Origin: UBA10347 sp905182135
GTDB lineage: Bacteria > Actinomycetota > Acidimicrobiia > Acidimicrobiales > UBA10347
Assembly (NCBI GenBank): GCA_963925805.1
Contig: CAWUSE010000021.1
Span: forward strand, 25,757 to 89,756
Length of the DNA stretch: 64,000 bases
Direction: 5' to 3'
Under the pieces are notes generated by a model. It did not search any database and was not told where the DNA came from. It saw only the letters and a program-made list of their open reading frames with translations. The position numbers and the translations under genes were made by a program. The first letter of the stretch is position 1. Every line of letters begins with the position of its first letter. Below, one piece after another: positions 55,779 through 64,000 of this stretch.

Positions 55779-56828
55779 CTAGAGCCGAGACCGCCACGGA
55801 CTACCTTCTTTCGGGTAGGGATATTGCAAATAATACTCCGACCGCATCTTCACAAACCCGTTGGCCACCTCGAAAGCCTCAACAACCGAAGGCGGCAGTG
55901 GGCCATTGCCCGATGCAGCCATAACCGGTTCTAGCTGTTCGCGTCGCGACACCCCAATCAGCACCGCGTCGCCAAGCGCACCATCGACCGCAGAATGGTG
56001 CTGAGTCCAGCGAACCGCAGCCTCCAAGGTTGTTAAACCGGCGGCCGCAGCAGCCCCAGAGATCGCGTCAAGCGCATCGAACATCTCGTCGCGATGCAAA
56101 TAACGCTCTTGGTACTGCTGAACCCGTCGCGACTGAGCGAACCGATCGACACCTCTCACCGGATCAACACCCCGACGATACTTGCCAGTGAGAAAGCCAC
56201 TGGCAAGCGACCCGTGGGTGTAGTACTTGATCCCGTAGTTTCGCAACACCGGCACCAACTCGTACTCAGCAGTTCGGTTCAGCGCGTTATAAACCCCCTG
56301 ATAGACAGTTGGCAACACATAACCATGCGCTTGGCAGTACTGGGCAATCTCAACCACTTGCCAAGCAGGAAAATTGGAAAGACCGAACTCCTCAAACTGC
56401 CCAGCAACATGACACTGATTAATCTCAGCCAAAGTTTCTTCCAACGGAATCTCCGTCGATGGCATGTGGATGTAATAAATCGACACCGAGTCCCGCTGCA
56501 AAGCTTGCAACGACTGCCCCAATTGCCGAACCGGTCCACCCTCCAAAGACGGATGATATTTCGTTCCAACCCGGATCGCCGAGCCAGCCGAGATCCGCCC
56601 AATAACCTCTTCGCAATTCCCATTCTGATAAACCCGGGACGTATCGAGTTCACGTCCACCCGATATGTGGAACGCCCCAAGCAGTTCATTACACGACTCA
56701 TCACTCGAAAGAGGATGCTCCCGCGTGGTCGGCTTCGGTTTACCGAACGCAACCGCCCCCAGCACAACCGGCGCGGCCGTAGCTCTCGCAACAACATCAG
56801 GCACTAAATCGGTTGATGAATTAGCCAT
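55779..56828 (-). CDS. Aldo/keto reductase family oxidoreductase
   Basis: 349 residues from ATG 56828, with GGGAG 6 nt upstream. The TIM-barrel pattern fits: LDTSRVYQNGNCEEVIGR with the catalytic Asp-Tyr region, VGTKYHP (Lys), SIYYIHMPSTEIPLEETLAEINQ with the catalytic His, and EEFGLSNFPAWQVVEIAQYC. Closest in style to the aflatoxin-aldehyde reductase/AKR7 group. It would reduce an aldehyde or ketone with NADPH. No operon partner within 190 bp. Confidence 0.9.
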   Translation of the reverse strand: MANSSTDLVPDVVARATAAPVVLGAVAFGKPKPTTREHPLSSDESCNELLGAFHISGGRELDTSRVYQNGNCEEVIGRISAGSAIRVGTKYHPSLEGGPVRQLGQSLQALQRDSVSIYYIHMPSTEIPLEETLAEINQCHVAGQFEEFGLSNFPAWQVVEIAQYCQAHGYVLPTVYQGVYNALNRTAEYELVPVLRNYGIKYYTHGSLASGFLTGKYRRGVDPVRGVDRFAQSRRVQQYQERYLHRDEMFDALDAISGAAAAAGLTTLEAAVRWTQHHSAVDGALGDAVLIGVSRREQLEPVMAASGNGPLPPSVVEAFEVANGFVKMRSEYYLQYPYPKEGSPWRSRL

Positions 56829-57022
56829 ATCGGCTCCCGGCTGTGGTGGTGACTCTGAAACTAGTGCCCATCCGGGCACCGTTCAGGTGTCAACGACGAT
56901 GGTTGTAACTAGGACGAAGGCCCATGGCCTCATCAGCTTTCGCAATGCCTTTACTCAACGGAGTCGACCCCCTATCAACATGTCGGCATCAGAATTCACC
57001 ACGTCAGCACCGGTACCCATAG

Positions 57023-58345
57023 CTATACCGCTGTGAGAACAGGTTCCATCGATGCGAACCGCCCACGCCGAACCAAACTGCGGACACCCGGCACAAACCC
57101 AATGGCGGCTGCAAAGACGACCGACCACAGCAGGCCAGGCACGATGAGCAACACTCGAACGTCAATCACTTCAGCAATACGTCCATAGCCCAGATTAAGA
57201 ATGGCCATATGTCCAGCTGCAATCATGATGTAGACGGACATAACTCGGCCACGAAACTCGTCGGTGACAATGCTCTGGACGAGAGTGGCCGACATAGTCA
57301 TATAACTCGCCTGCGTAAGTCCTGCCAGTGCGGCCGCACCGATCACAACAACCGGCGTCGCCGCAAACCCCATCAGGACCATTGCTAGTCCAGATCCAAG
57401 ACCCATGAGAGCAAAAACCCTGCCACGTGCTTGTTCGGCATGAAGTTGCGAGACCCACAGCGTGCCGGCAATCGCCCCTGCACCGAGGCTCACGAGAATG
57501 GAACTGTAGAGGGTCGATCCCCCGCCGATCTTTTCCGCCATCGTTGGCATCAACGAGTCGAAAGCCATGGTGAAACTGCAGTGAGCCGCAACCAAGCCAA
57601 TGACCGTGAGCAACCGTCGATCCCGGCGCACGTAACGAGTGGCCTGACCAAGATCGGCTGCCAGATTCCGTATGTCGTCGACCACACCAGTTGGCTGTCC
57701 GCTCTCGGCTTTGGCCGACGGGTCGACAACCGGCCGGTATTGGACCCGTATTGCCTCGACCAACCCCAATACGAGTAGAACCGCTGAAAAGACGAAGACC
57801 GAACCAGGGCCGAGTCTGGCGAGCAGCGCTGCGCCGAACAACGGACCCACGACGCGTGATCCGTGCCGCGATATCCCCCCAAGCGCAACGGCATTCAATA
57901 AATGCTCTCTTGGCACAACGTTCGCGATCAGGGCCTGTCGCGTCGGCACGGTCGCTGCCTGAGCAGCACCCGTGAAGAAGGCAAGTGCAATCACATGCCA
58001 AACCTCGACAACATCGGCAATCGTGATCGCCGCAAGGAAGATTGCTCCGATCAAACCGAACACCGTGCCGGCAATGAGCAGCCGTCGACGATCAAACCTG
58101 TCGGCGATAGCGCCAGCGATTGGTCCGACCACGACAAAGGGTATGAAGCTTGCGAAGGTGACCCAGCCGACAGCACCGGTGGAGCCATCGCTTAAATCAT
58201 GCACAAGCCAGCCACGGGCTAACACTTGTGTCCACCGGGATCCTGTGGTGAAAAACCCATTCACGAACAACCGGCGGAAGTCCGGCGATGCCATAGCGGG
58301 GAACCGCTCGAAATATCTTGCAGTTTCTACGCCGTCAGTCGCCAC
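57023..58345 (-). CDS. MFS transporter, EntS/enterobactin-exporter-like
   Basis: 440 residues with about 12 predicted membrane segments. The start PDFRRLFVNGFFTTGSRWTQVLARGWLVHDLSDGS and the motif AGAIADRFDRRRLLIAGTVFG are typical of the EntS/MFS_3 branch, exporters of siderophores, drugs or lipids. GTG 58345 is the open start; ATG 58294 (MASPDF) is at least as likely. Neither has a strong SD. Single gene; substrate unknown. Confidence 0.88.
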   Translation of the reverse strand: MATDGVETARYFERFPAMASPDFRRLFVNGFFTTGSRWTQVLARGWLVHDLSDGSTGAVGWVTFASFIPFVVVGPIAGAIADRFDRRRLLIAGTVFGLIGAIFLAAITIADVVEVWHVIALAFFTGAAQAATVPTRQALIANVVPREHLLNAVALGGISRHGSRVVGPLFGAALLARLGPGSVFVFSAVLLVLGLVEAIRVQYRPVVDPSAKAESGQPTGVVDDIRNLAADLGQATRYVRRDRRLLTVIGLVAAHCSFTMAFDSLMPTMAEKIGGGSTLYSSILVSLGAGAIAGTLWVSQLHAEQARGRVFALMGLGSGLAMVLMGFAATPVVVIGAAALAGLTQASYMTMSATLVQSIVTDEFRGRVMSVYIMIAAGHMAILNLGYGRIAEVIDVRVLLIVPGLLWSVVFAAAIGFVPGVRSLVRRGRFASMEPVLTAV

Positions 58346-58678
58346 CGATCCGACTGTAGCCCTGGAGCCGATCCTGGAACTGACTGGCGGCGCGCCGACT
58401 TGCGCTCTGTGTTCCTAAGAGCGTTACCGCTCGTCGATACATCGCTGAGTCATGGGCTCGCACCCAGCGTCAGTACGTCAGGTCGACTGGCTTCTCAACC
58501 ACCGAGAAGGCGGCCAGACGGCGGCCCACCAAGTGCACCAAAGGTCGGGCGCGACCTCGTGCCCAGCACGGGTGATTAAGCCCAAATACTGCGGGTCAGA
58601 ACCGCTCAGATACTCAACCAGCCATTCAGCGGACTGGGGTGATCTTGAACGGACGTCAGATACCAATGTTTCGGAGTC
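58346..58678. other. 333-bp intergenic stretch, no gene recognised
   Basis: Lies between two minus-strand MFS genes. Open frames here are short and show no family. No hairpin followed by T residues, tRNA or repeat was found. Confidence 0.35.
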
Positions 58679-60181
58679 TCAGTGACGTTTCTTTGTGTCC
58701 GTGACTTGTTTCGCCGAGGCTTGCCCCAGCGGCGTGCCAGGTCTGGTCCGGATCGCCAGTACGAGTGCAGCGAGCGCGTAACCGGTCAACAGGAAGTGTG
58801 CCACTCTCCATCCATCGGTAAATGCAGTGTCGGCTCCGACAATGTCATCGATGTCCTTGAGCGGGATATCGAACCCTTGCGACACCATGACGGCGACAAC
58901 CACCGTCGACGCAATTGCTTGGCCAAATACGTTGCCTAGTGTGCGGGTCAGGTTGGTGAAAGCGCCGATCACACCCAAGTCAGCAGGTGGTACCGACCCG
59001 AGAATCGTCGAGTTGTTCGGCACGTTCCACATGCCATTCGCCAGGCCCGAGATGAAGACAATCACCGCTAGGTACATCGTGTTTGTGGATGCGGTCATAA
59101 ACCCCATGGCCAGCCCGGTAGCCGCTAAGAGGGCAAGGCCCACGATAGTGAACGGGCGGGTACCGACACGATCAGACAACCGCCCACATGACTGAGCGGA
59201 AATGCCCATACCGAGCGAGATTAAAAATAGCAGACCTCCGGCAGCGCCTTCGTTCATCCCTCGAAGACTGATCAAGAAAATGGGCAATAAGAAACGAGTC
59301 GTCGTTGAACCCATGAACCCCAACAGGCGCGTTCCGACGGCCAACCTAAACGTTGGGATTTTGAACAGCCGTAGCTGCAACATGGGGTCGTCACGGTTCA
59401 ACTCCCAGCGAATGAACGCTGTCAACAATCCGCCGACTAGAGCCACGCCACCCAGGATGATCGGTGAGAACCACGACGCAGCAAGAGGGTTGTTGATCGT
59501 CAACACAACGACGATCACCATCAGGCCTGACATGATCGCGCCGCCCCAATCGAACGGACCATCAATCTGGTCGCGACCTGCGCTAACCCGTTCCTCGTCG
59601 AGCAAGAAGTGTGCCGCTACGAAGGCAATGCTGACCGGAATGAGCAGCAGCAGGAACAATGCTTCCCACGGGAGCACTTCAAGTAGCAATCCAGCCACGA
59701 TCGGCCCCGACGCCCCGCCGACCGAAACCGCTGTCGTCTGGCTGCCGATCGCTTTGCCTCGCTCGGCTGCGGGAAATATCGCTACGACCATAGCGGTGCC
59801 CACTGACTGGCTCATCGCGTTCCCCGTCGCCATCACGATACGAGCCAAAATCAACGCCCAGAACGTCGGGGCAAACGCCACCAGCACAGCGCCAACTGCA
59901 AAAATAGCTAGCCCGCTCATATGGATCTTCTTGCGCCCCACGATGTCGGCAAACCGACCCATCGGCAACAACAGCGCACTGATTACCAGAGCCTCGCTGA
60001 TGACGACCCAGCTGGCCGAGCGAAGTGAGACGCCGAAGTCATCAGCGATCGCCGACAACGCAACGAAGACCATCGACATCGTCATCACCATGGTGAAGAA
60101 CGAAAGCGCTATCGCACTGAACGCCCGCCATTTGTATCCGTCGTCGAGATGAACCTCGATGTGTTCGGTTGGGGCGGACAT
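58679..60181 (-). CDS. MFS drug transporter, DHA2 family (EmrB/QacA type)
   Basis: 500 residues with about 14 membrane segments. SASWVVISEALVISALLLPMGRFADIVGRKKIHMSG contains the DHA motif A (G-R-x-A-D-x-x-G-R-K), and LILARIVMATGNAMSQSVGTAMVVAIFPAAERGKAIG motif C-like residues. The family exports cationic drugs and other hydrophobic compounds by proton antiport. The start ATG 60181 has no clear SD. It is 87 bp downstream of the next MFS gene and may be in one transcript with it. Confidence 0.92.
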   Translation of the reverse strand: MSAPTEHIEVHLDDGYKWRAFSAIALSFFTMVMTMSMVFVALSAIADDFGVSLRSASWVVISEALVISALLLPMGRFADIVGRKKIHMSGLAIFAVGAVLVAFAPTFWALILARIVMATGNAMSQSVGTAMVVAIFPAAERGKAIGSQTTAVSVGGASGPIVAGLLLEVLPWEALFLLLLIPVSIAFVAAHFLLDEERVSAGRDQIDGPFDWGGAIMSGLMVIVVVLTINNPLAASWFSPIILGGVALVGGLLTAFIRWELNRDDPMLQLRLFKIPTFRLAVGTRLLGFMGSTTTRFLLPIFLISLRGMNEGAAGGLLFLISLGMGISAQSCGRLSDRVGTRPFTIVGLALLAATGLAMGFMTASTNTMYLAVIVFISGLANGMWNVPNNSTILGSVPPADLGVIGAFTNLTRTLGNVFGQAIASTVVVAVMVSQGFDIPLKDIDDIVGADTAFTDGWRVAHFLLTGYALAALVLAIRTRPGTPLGQASAKQVTDTKKRH

Positions 60182-60268
60182 GCCTGGGCCACGCTAGTCG
60201 GCCAGGCTGACACCACCGGCCTTGGCCGTTCGACCTCGCAGCCGACGCCCGGCCAGTCAGCAGGGCCC

Positions 60269-61426
60269 CTAGCGAACATGGCCGCGGTGGACCAGGCTGG
60301 CTGCTGGGATAGCGATGAGGGTCACGACGATCGTCCAACTCAAGGCAAGCCGAATGTCGCCCAGCCTCTCACCTAATGCACCAACAATCGGCTGAGCGGC
60401 AGCTGACATCAGGCCTGACACCCCGAAAATTACGCCAACCGCTGCGCCCGTTTGACCGTCGTCGGCAAGCTGGCTAGCGACCGCAAGCCCTACAGGGAAG
60501 AGCGCAAAGCCAAAAAGTGAGATGAGCCCAATAGCAACCAAGGACAGTGTTCCGCTGGTCAAGCTGAACAGCACAATTGACAGGCTCGATCCGATACTTG
60601 CGCCGATTAAGACGACCCGTGCACCCACCCGGTCAAACACGCGACCGCCGATCGGCTGAGCGATCGCTCCGACGAGAAGCACCACTGTCAGCGCTGTACC
60701 TGCGCTGGTGTCTGCCCAGCCCTCGTCGACCAACATCTTGACAGTAAAGGTCAAGAAACTACGCAGCACCATGCCAAGCAGGCCGAACACGATCGCCACC
60801 AGGATCAGCTGCTGGCTTAGCGCTCCCCTAAGCGTCGCCTCCGGATTGGGCGTCGTCTCGTCAAGCCGCGAGCGAAGGATCAGCCCAGTCACAAACAGTG
60901 GGAGGGCTATGACGACCATCGCCGCCCGCCAATCGATCAGAGCGACTGCCAACGTCACTGCTGCTGGTGCAGCGAAATGGCCGATTGACCCTCCCCAACC
61001 ATGGATTCCAAGAGTGCGGCCCCGTGCCGTTGGATAGGCCTGGACCAGAAACGCTGTGGCCTGCGGGTGATAGGTGCCAGCGCCAAGCCCCACCAGCAAG
61101 CTAACAATGACGACTACGTAGAACGTGGGCGCGAGCGCCATTGCTACGAAGCCGAGTCCAGCCAGTGCGAATCCCATCGACACAACGAACCTGCGCTTGC
61201 CGCCCCGGTCGGCATAATGGCCCATCGATGGCTGCAGCACGCCACTCAACAACGTTGCGGTTAGCGACAAAAGGCCAAGTTCGGTGTAGTCGAGTCCGAA
61301 CTCATCAGCGAGCGCTGGCAGAAATGCCGGCATGACCGTCGCGTAAAAATCATTCACGACATGTGCCGCCACAAACGTGGCCAAGACCGATTTTGCGCCC
61401 GTCCTCGGGTTACGAAGTAATGGCAC
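60269..61426 (-). CDS. MFS transporter, fosmidomycin-resistance (Fsr)-like
   Basis: 385 residues from GTG 61426; the frame extends to 61480 but would overlap the upstream gene by 71 bp. AAHVVNDFYATVMPAFLPALADEFGLDYTELGLLS at the N-terminus (H-x3-D-x-Y-x4-P-x-x-L-P pattern) is the hallmark of Fsr-type exporters, and QPSMGHYADRGGKRRFVVSMG motif A. About 12 membrane segments. It probably exports a small molecule or drug. The start overlaps the LLM gene stop by about 17 bp, suggesting coupling. Confidence 0.85.
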   Translation of the reverse strand: MPLLRNPRTGAKSVLATFVAAHVVNDFYATVMPAFLPALADEFGLDYTELGLLSLTATLLSGVLQPSMGHYADRGGKRRFVVSMGFALAGLGFVAMALAPTFYVVVIVSLLVGLGAGTYHPQATAFLVQAYPTARGRTLGIHGWGGSIGHFAAPAAVTLAVALIDWRAAMVVIALPLFVTGLILRSRLDETTPNPEATLRGALSQQLILVAIVFGLLGMVLRSFLTFTVKMLVDEGWADTSAGTALTVVLLVGAIAQPIGGRVFDRVGARVVLIGASIGSSLSIVLFSLTSGTLSLVAIGLISLFGFALFPVGLAVASQLADDGQTGAAVGVIFGVSGLMSAAAQPIVGALGERLGDIRLALSWTIVVTLIAIPAASLVHRGHVR

Positions 61427-62294
61427 TGGTACCAAGTTCACGTAGTAAGTCCCAGTCAGGGTGACTCCCACCAGCCGCATTCAGCGGAATTACAATGACC
61501 CGGCTCGCCCCGGCTTCGGACTGAGCCGTGAGCCGGTCTCGGATGGCGTCCATCGAGCCCCATGCAACGATCGAGTCGACGAGTCGGTCGCTGCCGCCAT
61601 CGACAAAGTCAGCGTCATCAAAGCCGAGAGTCCGCCACGCCCGGTGGTAATAATCGAGCGTCAGGTAGTAGGCAATGGCCTTTCGAGCGACCAATCGAGC
61701 ATCGGTAGCGTCCTGGCAATGCAGGCACATCATCATGGGCGACACCGCTGTCGGTGTTGATGTATCAGCCACCGCCGCTGCAGTCCGAGCTGTGTGCGCA
61801 GGATTCATCAGATAAGTAAACACACCGTCGGCCCCAGCCGATGCCGCCGCCAGCATCTTCGGCCCGTGCGCCGCCACCACCACTGGGTACTCGTTAGAAG
61901 GCACGTCGATCTTGGCCGATTTCAATTGGCCTAGGTACCTAGTAAGCAGCGGTACCGGCGGCTCCCAATCGTGGCCACGCATGCCCACCAAACTCTTATT
62001 AGACACACCGACGCCTAGATGGAAGCGGTTCCCACTGAGCTCGGCCAGCGTGGCCGACGCCGCGGCGGTTGCGACCGCGTCCCGAACGTAAATATTCGCT
62101 ATTGCGGTTCCGACAACGAGCGATTCAGTGGTTACCAAAAGCGCCGCTGCCGCAGCAAACGGCTCCCTGCCAAAAAGCTCAGCCAGCCAGACCGAGTGCA
62201 ATCCGGCCGATTCAACCCGTTTGCCGAAGTCCACGAAGTCAGCACCGCTCATGCGGTCGGTACCAAACAACACACCAATCTCAAGATCCTTCAT
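61410..62294 (-). CDS. LLM class flavin/F420-dependent oxidoreductase
   Basis: 294 residues, luciferase-like TIM barrel distinct from the copy at 9124. IGVLFGTDRMSGADFVDFGKRVESAGLHSVWLAELFGREPF opens it; ESLVVGTAIANIYVRDAVATAAASATLAELSGNRFHLGVGVS is the F420-dependent (methylene-H4MPT reductase-like) pattern. YPVVVAAHGPKMLAAASAGADGVF follows. Coupled to the Fsr-like transporter gene and divergent from the acyl-CoA synthetase. Substrate unknown. Confidence 0.88.
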   Translation of the reverse strand: MKDLEIGVLFGTDRMSGADFVDFGKRVESAGLHSVWLAELFGREPFAAAAALLVTTESLVVGTAIANIYVRDAVATAAASATLAELSGNRFHLGVGVSNKSLVGMRGHDWEPPVPLLTRYLGQLKSAKIDVPSNEYPVVVAAHGPKMLAAASAGADGVFTYLMNPAHTARTAAAVADTSTPTAVSPMMMCLHCQDATDARLVARKAIAYYLTLDYYHRAWRTLGFDDADFVDGGSDRLVDSIVAWGSMDAIRDRLTAQSEAGASRVIVIPLNAAGGSHPDWDLLRELGTSAITS

Positions 62295-62380
62295 GGCACA
62301 ACGTAGCCCAGAGCCGATGGCACCGTTGTCACTGGCTCGAGCTGTCCAATCAGATGCGACAAGAGAGCGCCACTAGGCAA

Positions 62381-62406
62381 ACCACCACAAAATGAGTAAT
62401 GGTGGT
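62381..62406. promoter_or_regulatory. Inverted repeat ACCACCA-n12-TGGTGGT just ahead of the acyl-CoA synthetase start
   Basis: Perfect 7-bp arms at 62381-62387 and 62400-62406 separated by 12 nt, ending 2 bp before ATG 62409. It could be an operator for the divergent LLM and synthetase genes or an mRNA hairpin that would hide the translation start. Confidence 0.5.
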
Positions 62407-62408
62407 AC

Positions 62409-64000
62409 ATGTTCTTTGAGACCACACTGACCCGGGAACGGATCGCTGCGATGGATACAGCGAACGCCTGGCCCAACGACCACCTGATCGATCGATTCAC
62501 TGAACACGCCGAAACGCGACCGGACAGCCCACTGGTCATTGATCGTCAGGGCACGATGACGTGGAACGAGGCGAAGATCAAGGTCGATCGACTCGCTCGT
62601 GGCCTGGTTGAAATTGGTGTACGACAAAACGACGTGGTCCAGATCCAGCTCCCCAACCAGCGAGAATTCCTTCTACTCGTGTTGGCGATCGAACGTATTG
62701 GTGCCGTCGTCAATCCCATCGCACCAATCTTTCGGACAAACGAAGTGGCTGTGATGTCCCAGTTGGCTAGGCCGACCGTTGTGGTCACCATCGACACCTT
62801 TCGTGGCTTCGCTTTGGCCGATATGCACGTGGCGTTACGAGAACAAGCCCCATGGGTCCAAACAATCATTCGGGTTCCAACCGGTGACGCTGAAGCGTCG
62901 TCCGGCAGATCAACATCGCCGGACACCATGTCGTGGTCAGAGCTTCTTGTGGCTGGCACGGGTTCGTCGCTGCATGACCAAGCGCTCGATCTCATGCGAC
63001 CCGGCGTCAACGACGTATGCGAGGTCATCTTCACCTCGGGGACTACAGGCCAACCAAAGGGCGTCATGCACACGCAGAACACCCTGAACGCTACGTGTGA
63101 TCTGTGGCTAGAGCGAGTCGCTCCCGATTGTTCTGTCTTCCATATGGCCTCCACGTTGGCACATCAAACCGGCTATCTCTATGGCGTGCGCGCACCTATT
63201 ACCGCAGGCGGGTGCATCGTGTATCAAGAGGTTTGGGATCCTGTCGAATTTGCCCAACAGATCGAAACCCATCGCATCGAGGCGTCCATGGGCGCCACAC
63301 CATTCCTGGCAGATCTCCTTGATGTCGAAGGCCTCGCCGATCGTGACCTATCAAGCTTCAAGGCATTCGTTTGCGCCGGTGCAGCTATTCCGCTGCCAGT
63401 ACTCGAGCGAGCACGCGATGAACTTCCGTGCACCGTCCTGCCAGGCTGGGGCATGTCCGAAACAGGACTGTCCACCATTGGGCAACGACATGACACCTTC
63501 GACAAGCTTTCCACCGACGGGCTCATCCTCCCCGAGAACGAGGTACGAGTCGTGGACGAAGCCGGAACTCCTGTTCATGCAGGCATCGAAGGCGATCTCC
63601 AGTTTCGAGGATCCGAAGCATTCGTCGGTTACGTACAAGGACGCGAGTTGACCGAATCATGCTTCCGTGACGGCTGGTTCGACACCGGCGACCGAGCGAT
63701 CCTCGACGATGACGGTTACCTGTCAATCAGCGGTCGCACAAAGGACATCATCATCCGCGGCGGTGAGAACATCCCCGTAAAGGAAGTCGAGGATGTGCTG
63801 CTGCGCCACCCCAATGTCACCAACGTGGCGATCATCGCGAAACCCCACGATCGCCTTGGCGAGGTGGGTTGTGTTGTCGTACTCCCCCACGGCGATGCGC
63901 CGACCCTTATCGAACTCACCAGATTCCTGGATGAACACCAAGTAACCAAGCAGTTCTGGCCCGAAGATTTAATAGTCGTTGACGAGTTCCCTATGACGCC
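62409..64000 (+). CDS. AMP-forming acyl-CoA synthetase, C-terminus cut off by the window end
   Basis: Open from ATG 62409 to the right edge (about 530 codons). EVIFTSGTTGQPKGVMHT is the AMP-binding motif, PGWGMSETGLSTIG the substrate/ATP loop, and FRDGWFDTGDRAILDDDGYLSISGRTKDIIIRGGENI the hinge. The catalytic C-terminal Lys lies past the end. The N-terminus (FFETTLTRERIAAMDTANAWPNDHLIDRF) resembles cyclohexanecarboxylate-/benzoate-type CoA ligases, so the substrate could be an alicyclic or aromatic acid. A perfect inverted repeat sits right at its start. Confidence 0.9.
   Translation, partial: MFFETTLTRERIAAMDTANAWPNDHLIDRFTEHAETRPDSPLVIDRQGTMTWNEAKIKVDRLARGLVEIGVRQNDVVQIQLPNQREFLLLVLAIERIGAVVNPIAPIFRTNEVAVMSQLARPTVVVTIDTFRGFALADMHVALREQAPWVQTIIRVPTGDAEASSGRSTSPDTMSWSELLVAGTGSSLHDQALDLMRPGVNDVCEVIFTSGTTGQPKGVMHTQNTLNATCDLWLERVAPDCSVFHMASTLAHQTGYLYGVRAPITAGGCIVYQEVWDPVEFAQQIETHRIEASMGATPFLADLLDVEGLADRDLSSFKAFVCAGAAIPLPVLERARDELPCTVLPGWGMSETGLSTIGQRHDTFDKLSTDGLILPENEVRVVDEAGTPVHAGIEGDLQFRGSEAFVGYVQGRELTESCFRDGWFDTGDRAILDDDGYLSISGRTKDIIIRGGENIPVKEVEDVLLRHPNVTNVAIIAKPHDRLGEVGCVVVLPHGDAPTLIELTRFLDEHQVTKQFWPEDLIVVDEFPMT

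Noticed and set aside
59202..60152. Open frame of 316 codons on the plus strand opposite the DHA2 transporter
   Set aside because: Antisense to a 14-span transporter; Thr/Asn/Pro-rich translation typical of a shadow frame.

Overview
The window looks like chromosomal DNA from a free-living or host-associated marine actinobacterium, most likely of the Acidimicrobiia type. The reasons are moderately high GC (roughly 55-60 percent by eye), a Suf operon in the actinobacterial order sufB-sufD-Rieske-sufC, a mycothiol-dependent maleylpyruvate isomerase-like protein, two LLM-class (F420/FMN) oxidoreductases, and many acyl-CoA enzymes (CaiB-type CoA-transferase, acyl-CoA dehydrogenase, paired MaoC/FAS1-like hydratases, AMP-forming acyl-CoA synthetases). 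This assignment is inference; no rRNA or other phylogenetic marker is present. I see no tRNA, rRNA, CRISPR array, transposase or phage gene.

Layout. 1-8120: a truncated peptide-type solute-binding lipoprotein diverges from a TetR regulator; the regulator leads a tightly coupled plus-strand set of sulfatase, M28-like protein, CaiB CoA-transferase and acyl-CoA dehydrogenase, with TGTC/GACA inverted repeats in the control regions. 8350-11912 (minus): two enoyl-CoA hydratases, an LLM oxidoreductase and a MaoC/FAS1-like hydratase pair. 12117-21166 (plus): Ldh2-type dehydrogenase, an asymmetric heterodimeric ABC exporter, a VOC protein and a 1054-residue beta-propeller protein. 21183-25394 (minus): a decayed amidohydrolase, a ferredoxin, and a NorD/CbbO-like VWA protein with its NorQ/CbbQ-like MoxR ATPase. 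25642-26649 (plus): a fatty-acid desaturase. 26889-36089 (minus): a second MaoC pair, pterin carbinolamine dehydratase, the suf genes with a small 4-Cys protein between sufB and sufD, a gamma-carbonic anhydrase, a metallo-beta-lactamase-fold hydrolase, MutY and an IF-2B-like protein. 36268-41465 (plus): thioredoxin-like protein, class I fumarase, a cysteine-less HMG-CoA-synthase/DUF35 fusion and its partner thiolase. 41520-49171: decayed enoyl-CoA hydratase, PncC/CinA-C, ferric-reductase-like flavocytochrome, acyl-CoA synthetase, tandem M20 amidohydrolases and a maleylpyruvate isomerase-like protein. 49424-55771: decayed OppB-like permease, a ThDP enzyme, a Baeyer-Villiger-type monooxygenase and an acyl-CoA carboxylase beta subunit. 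55779-64000: aldo/keto reductase, three MFS transporters, an LLM oxidoreductase and a truncated acyl-CoA synthetase.

Together the genes describe a catabolic lifestyle: uptake or desulfation of a substrate, oxygen- or flavin-dependent ring or ketone attack, CoA activation and beta-oxidation-like steps. Housekeeping Fe-S assembly, TCA-cycle (fumarase) and DNA-repair (MutY) genes are interspersed. Three clearly decayed genes suggest ongoing gene loss. Most start codons were chosen from Shine-Dalgarno spacing, overlaps or family length, and alternatives are given where they matter.
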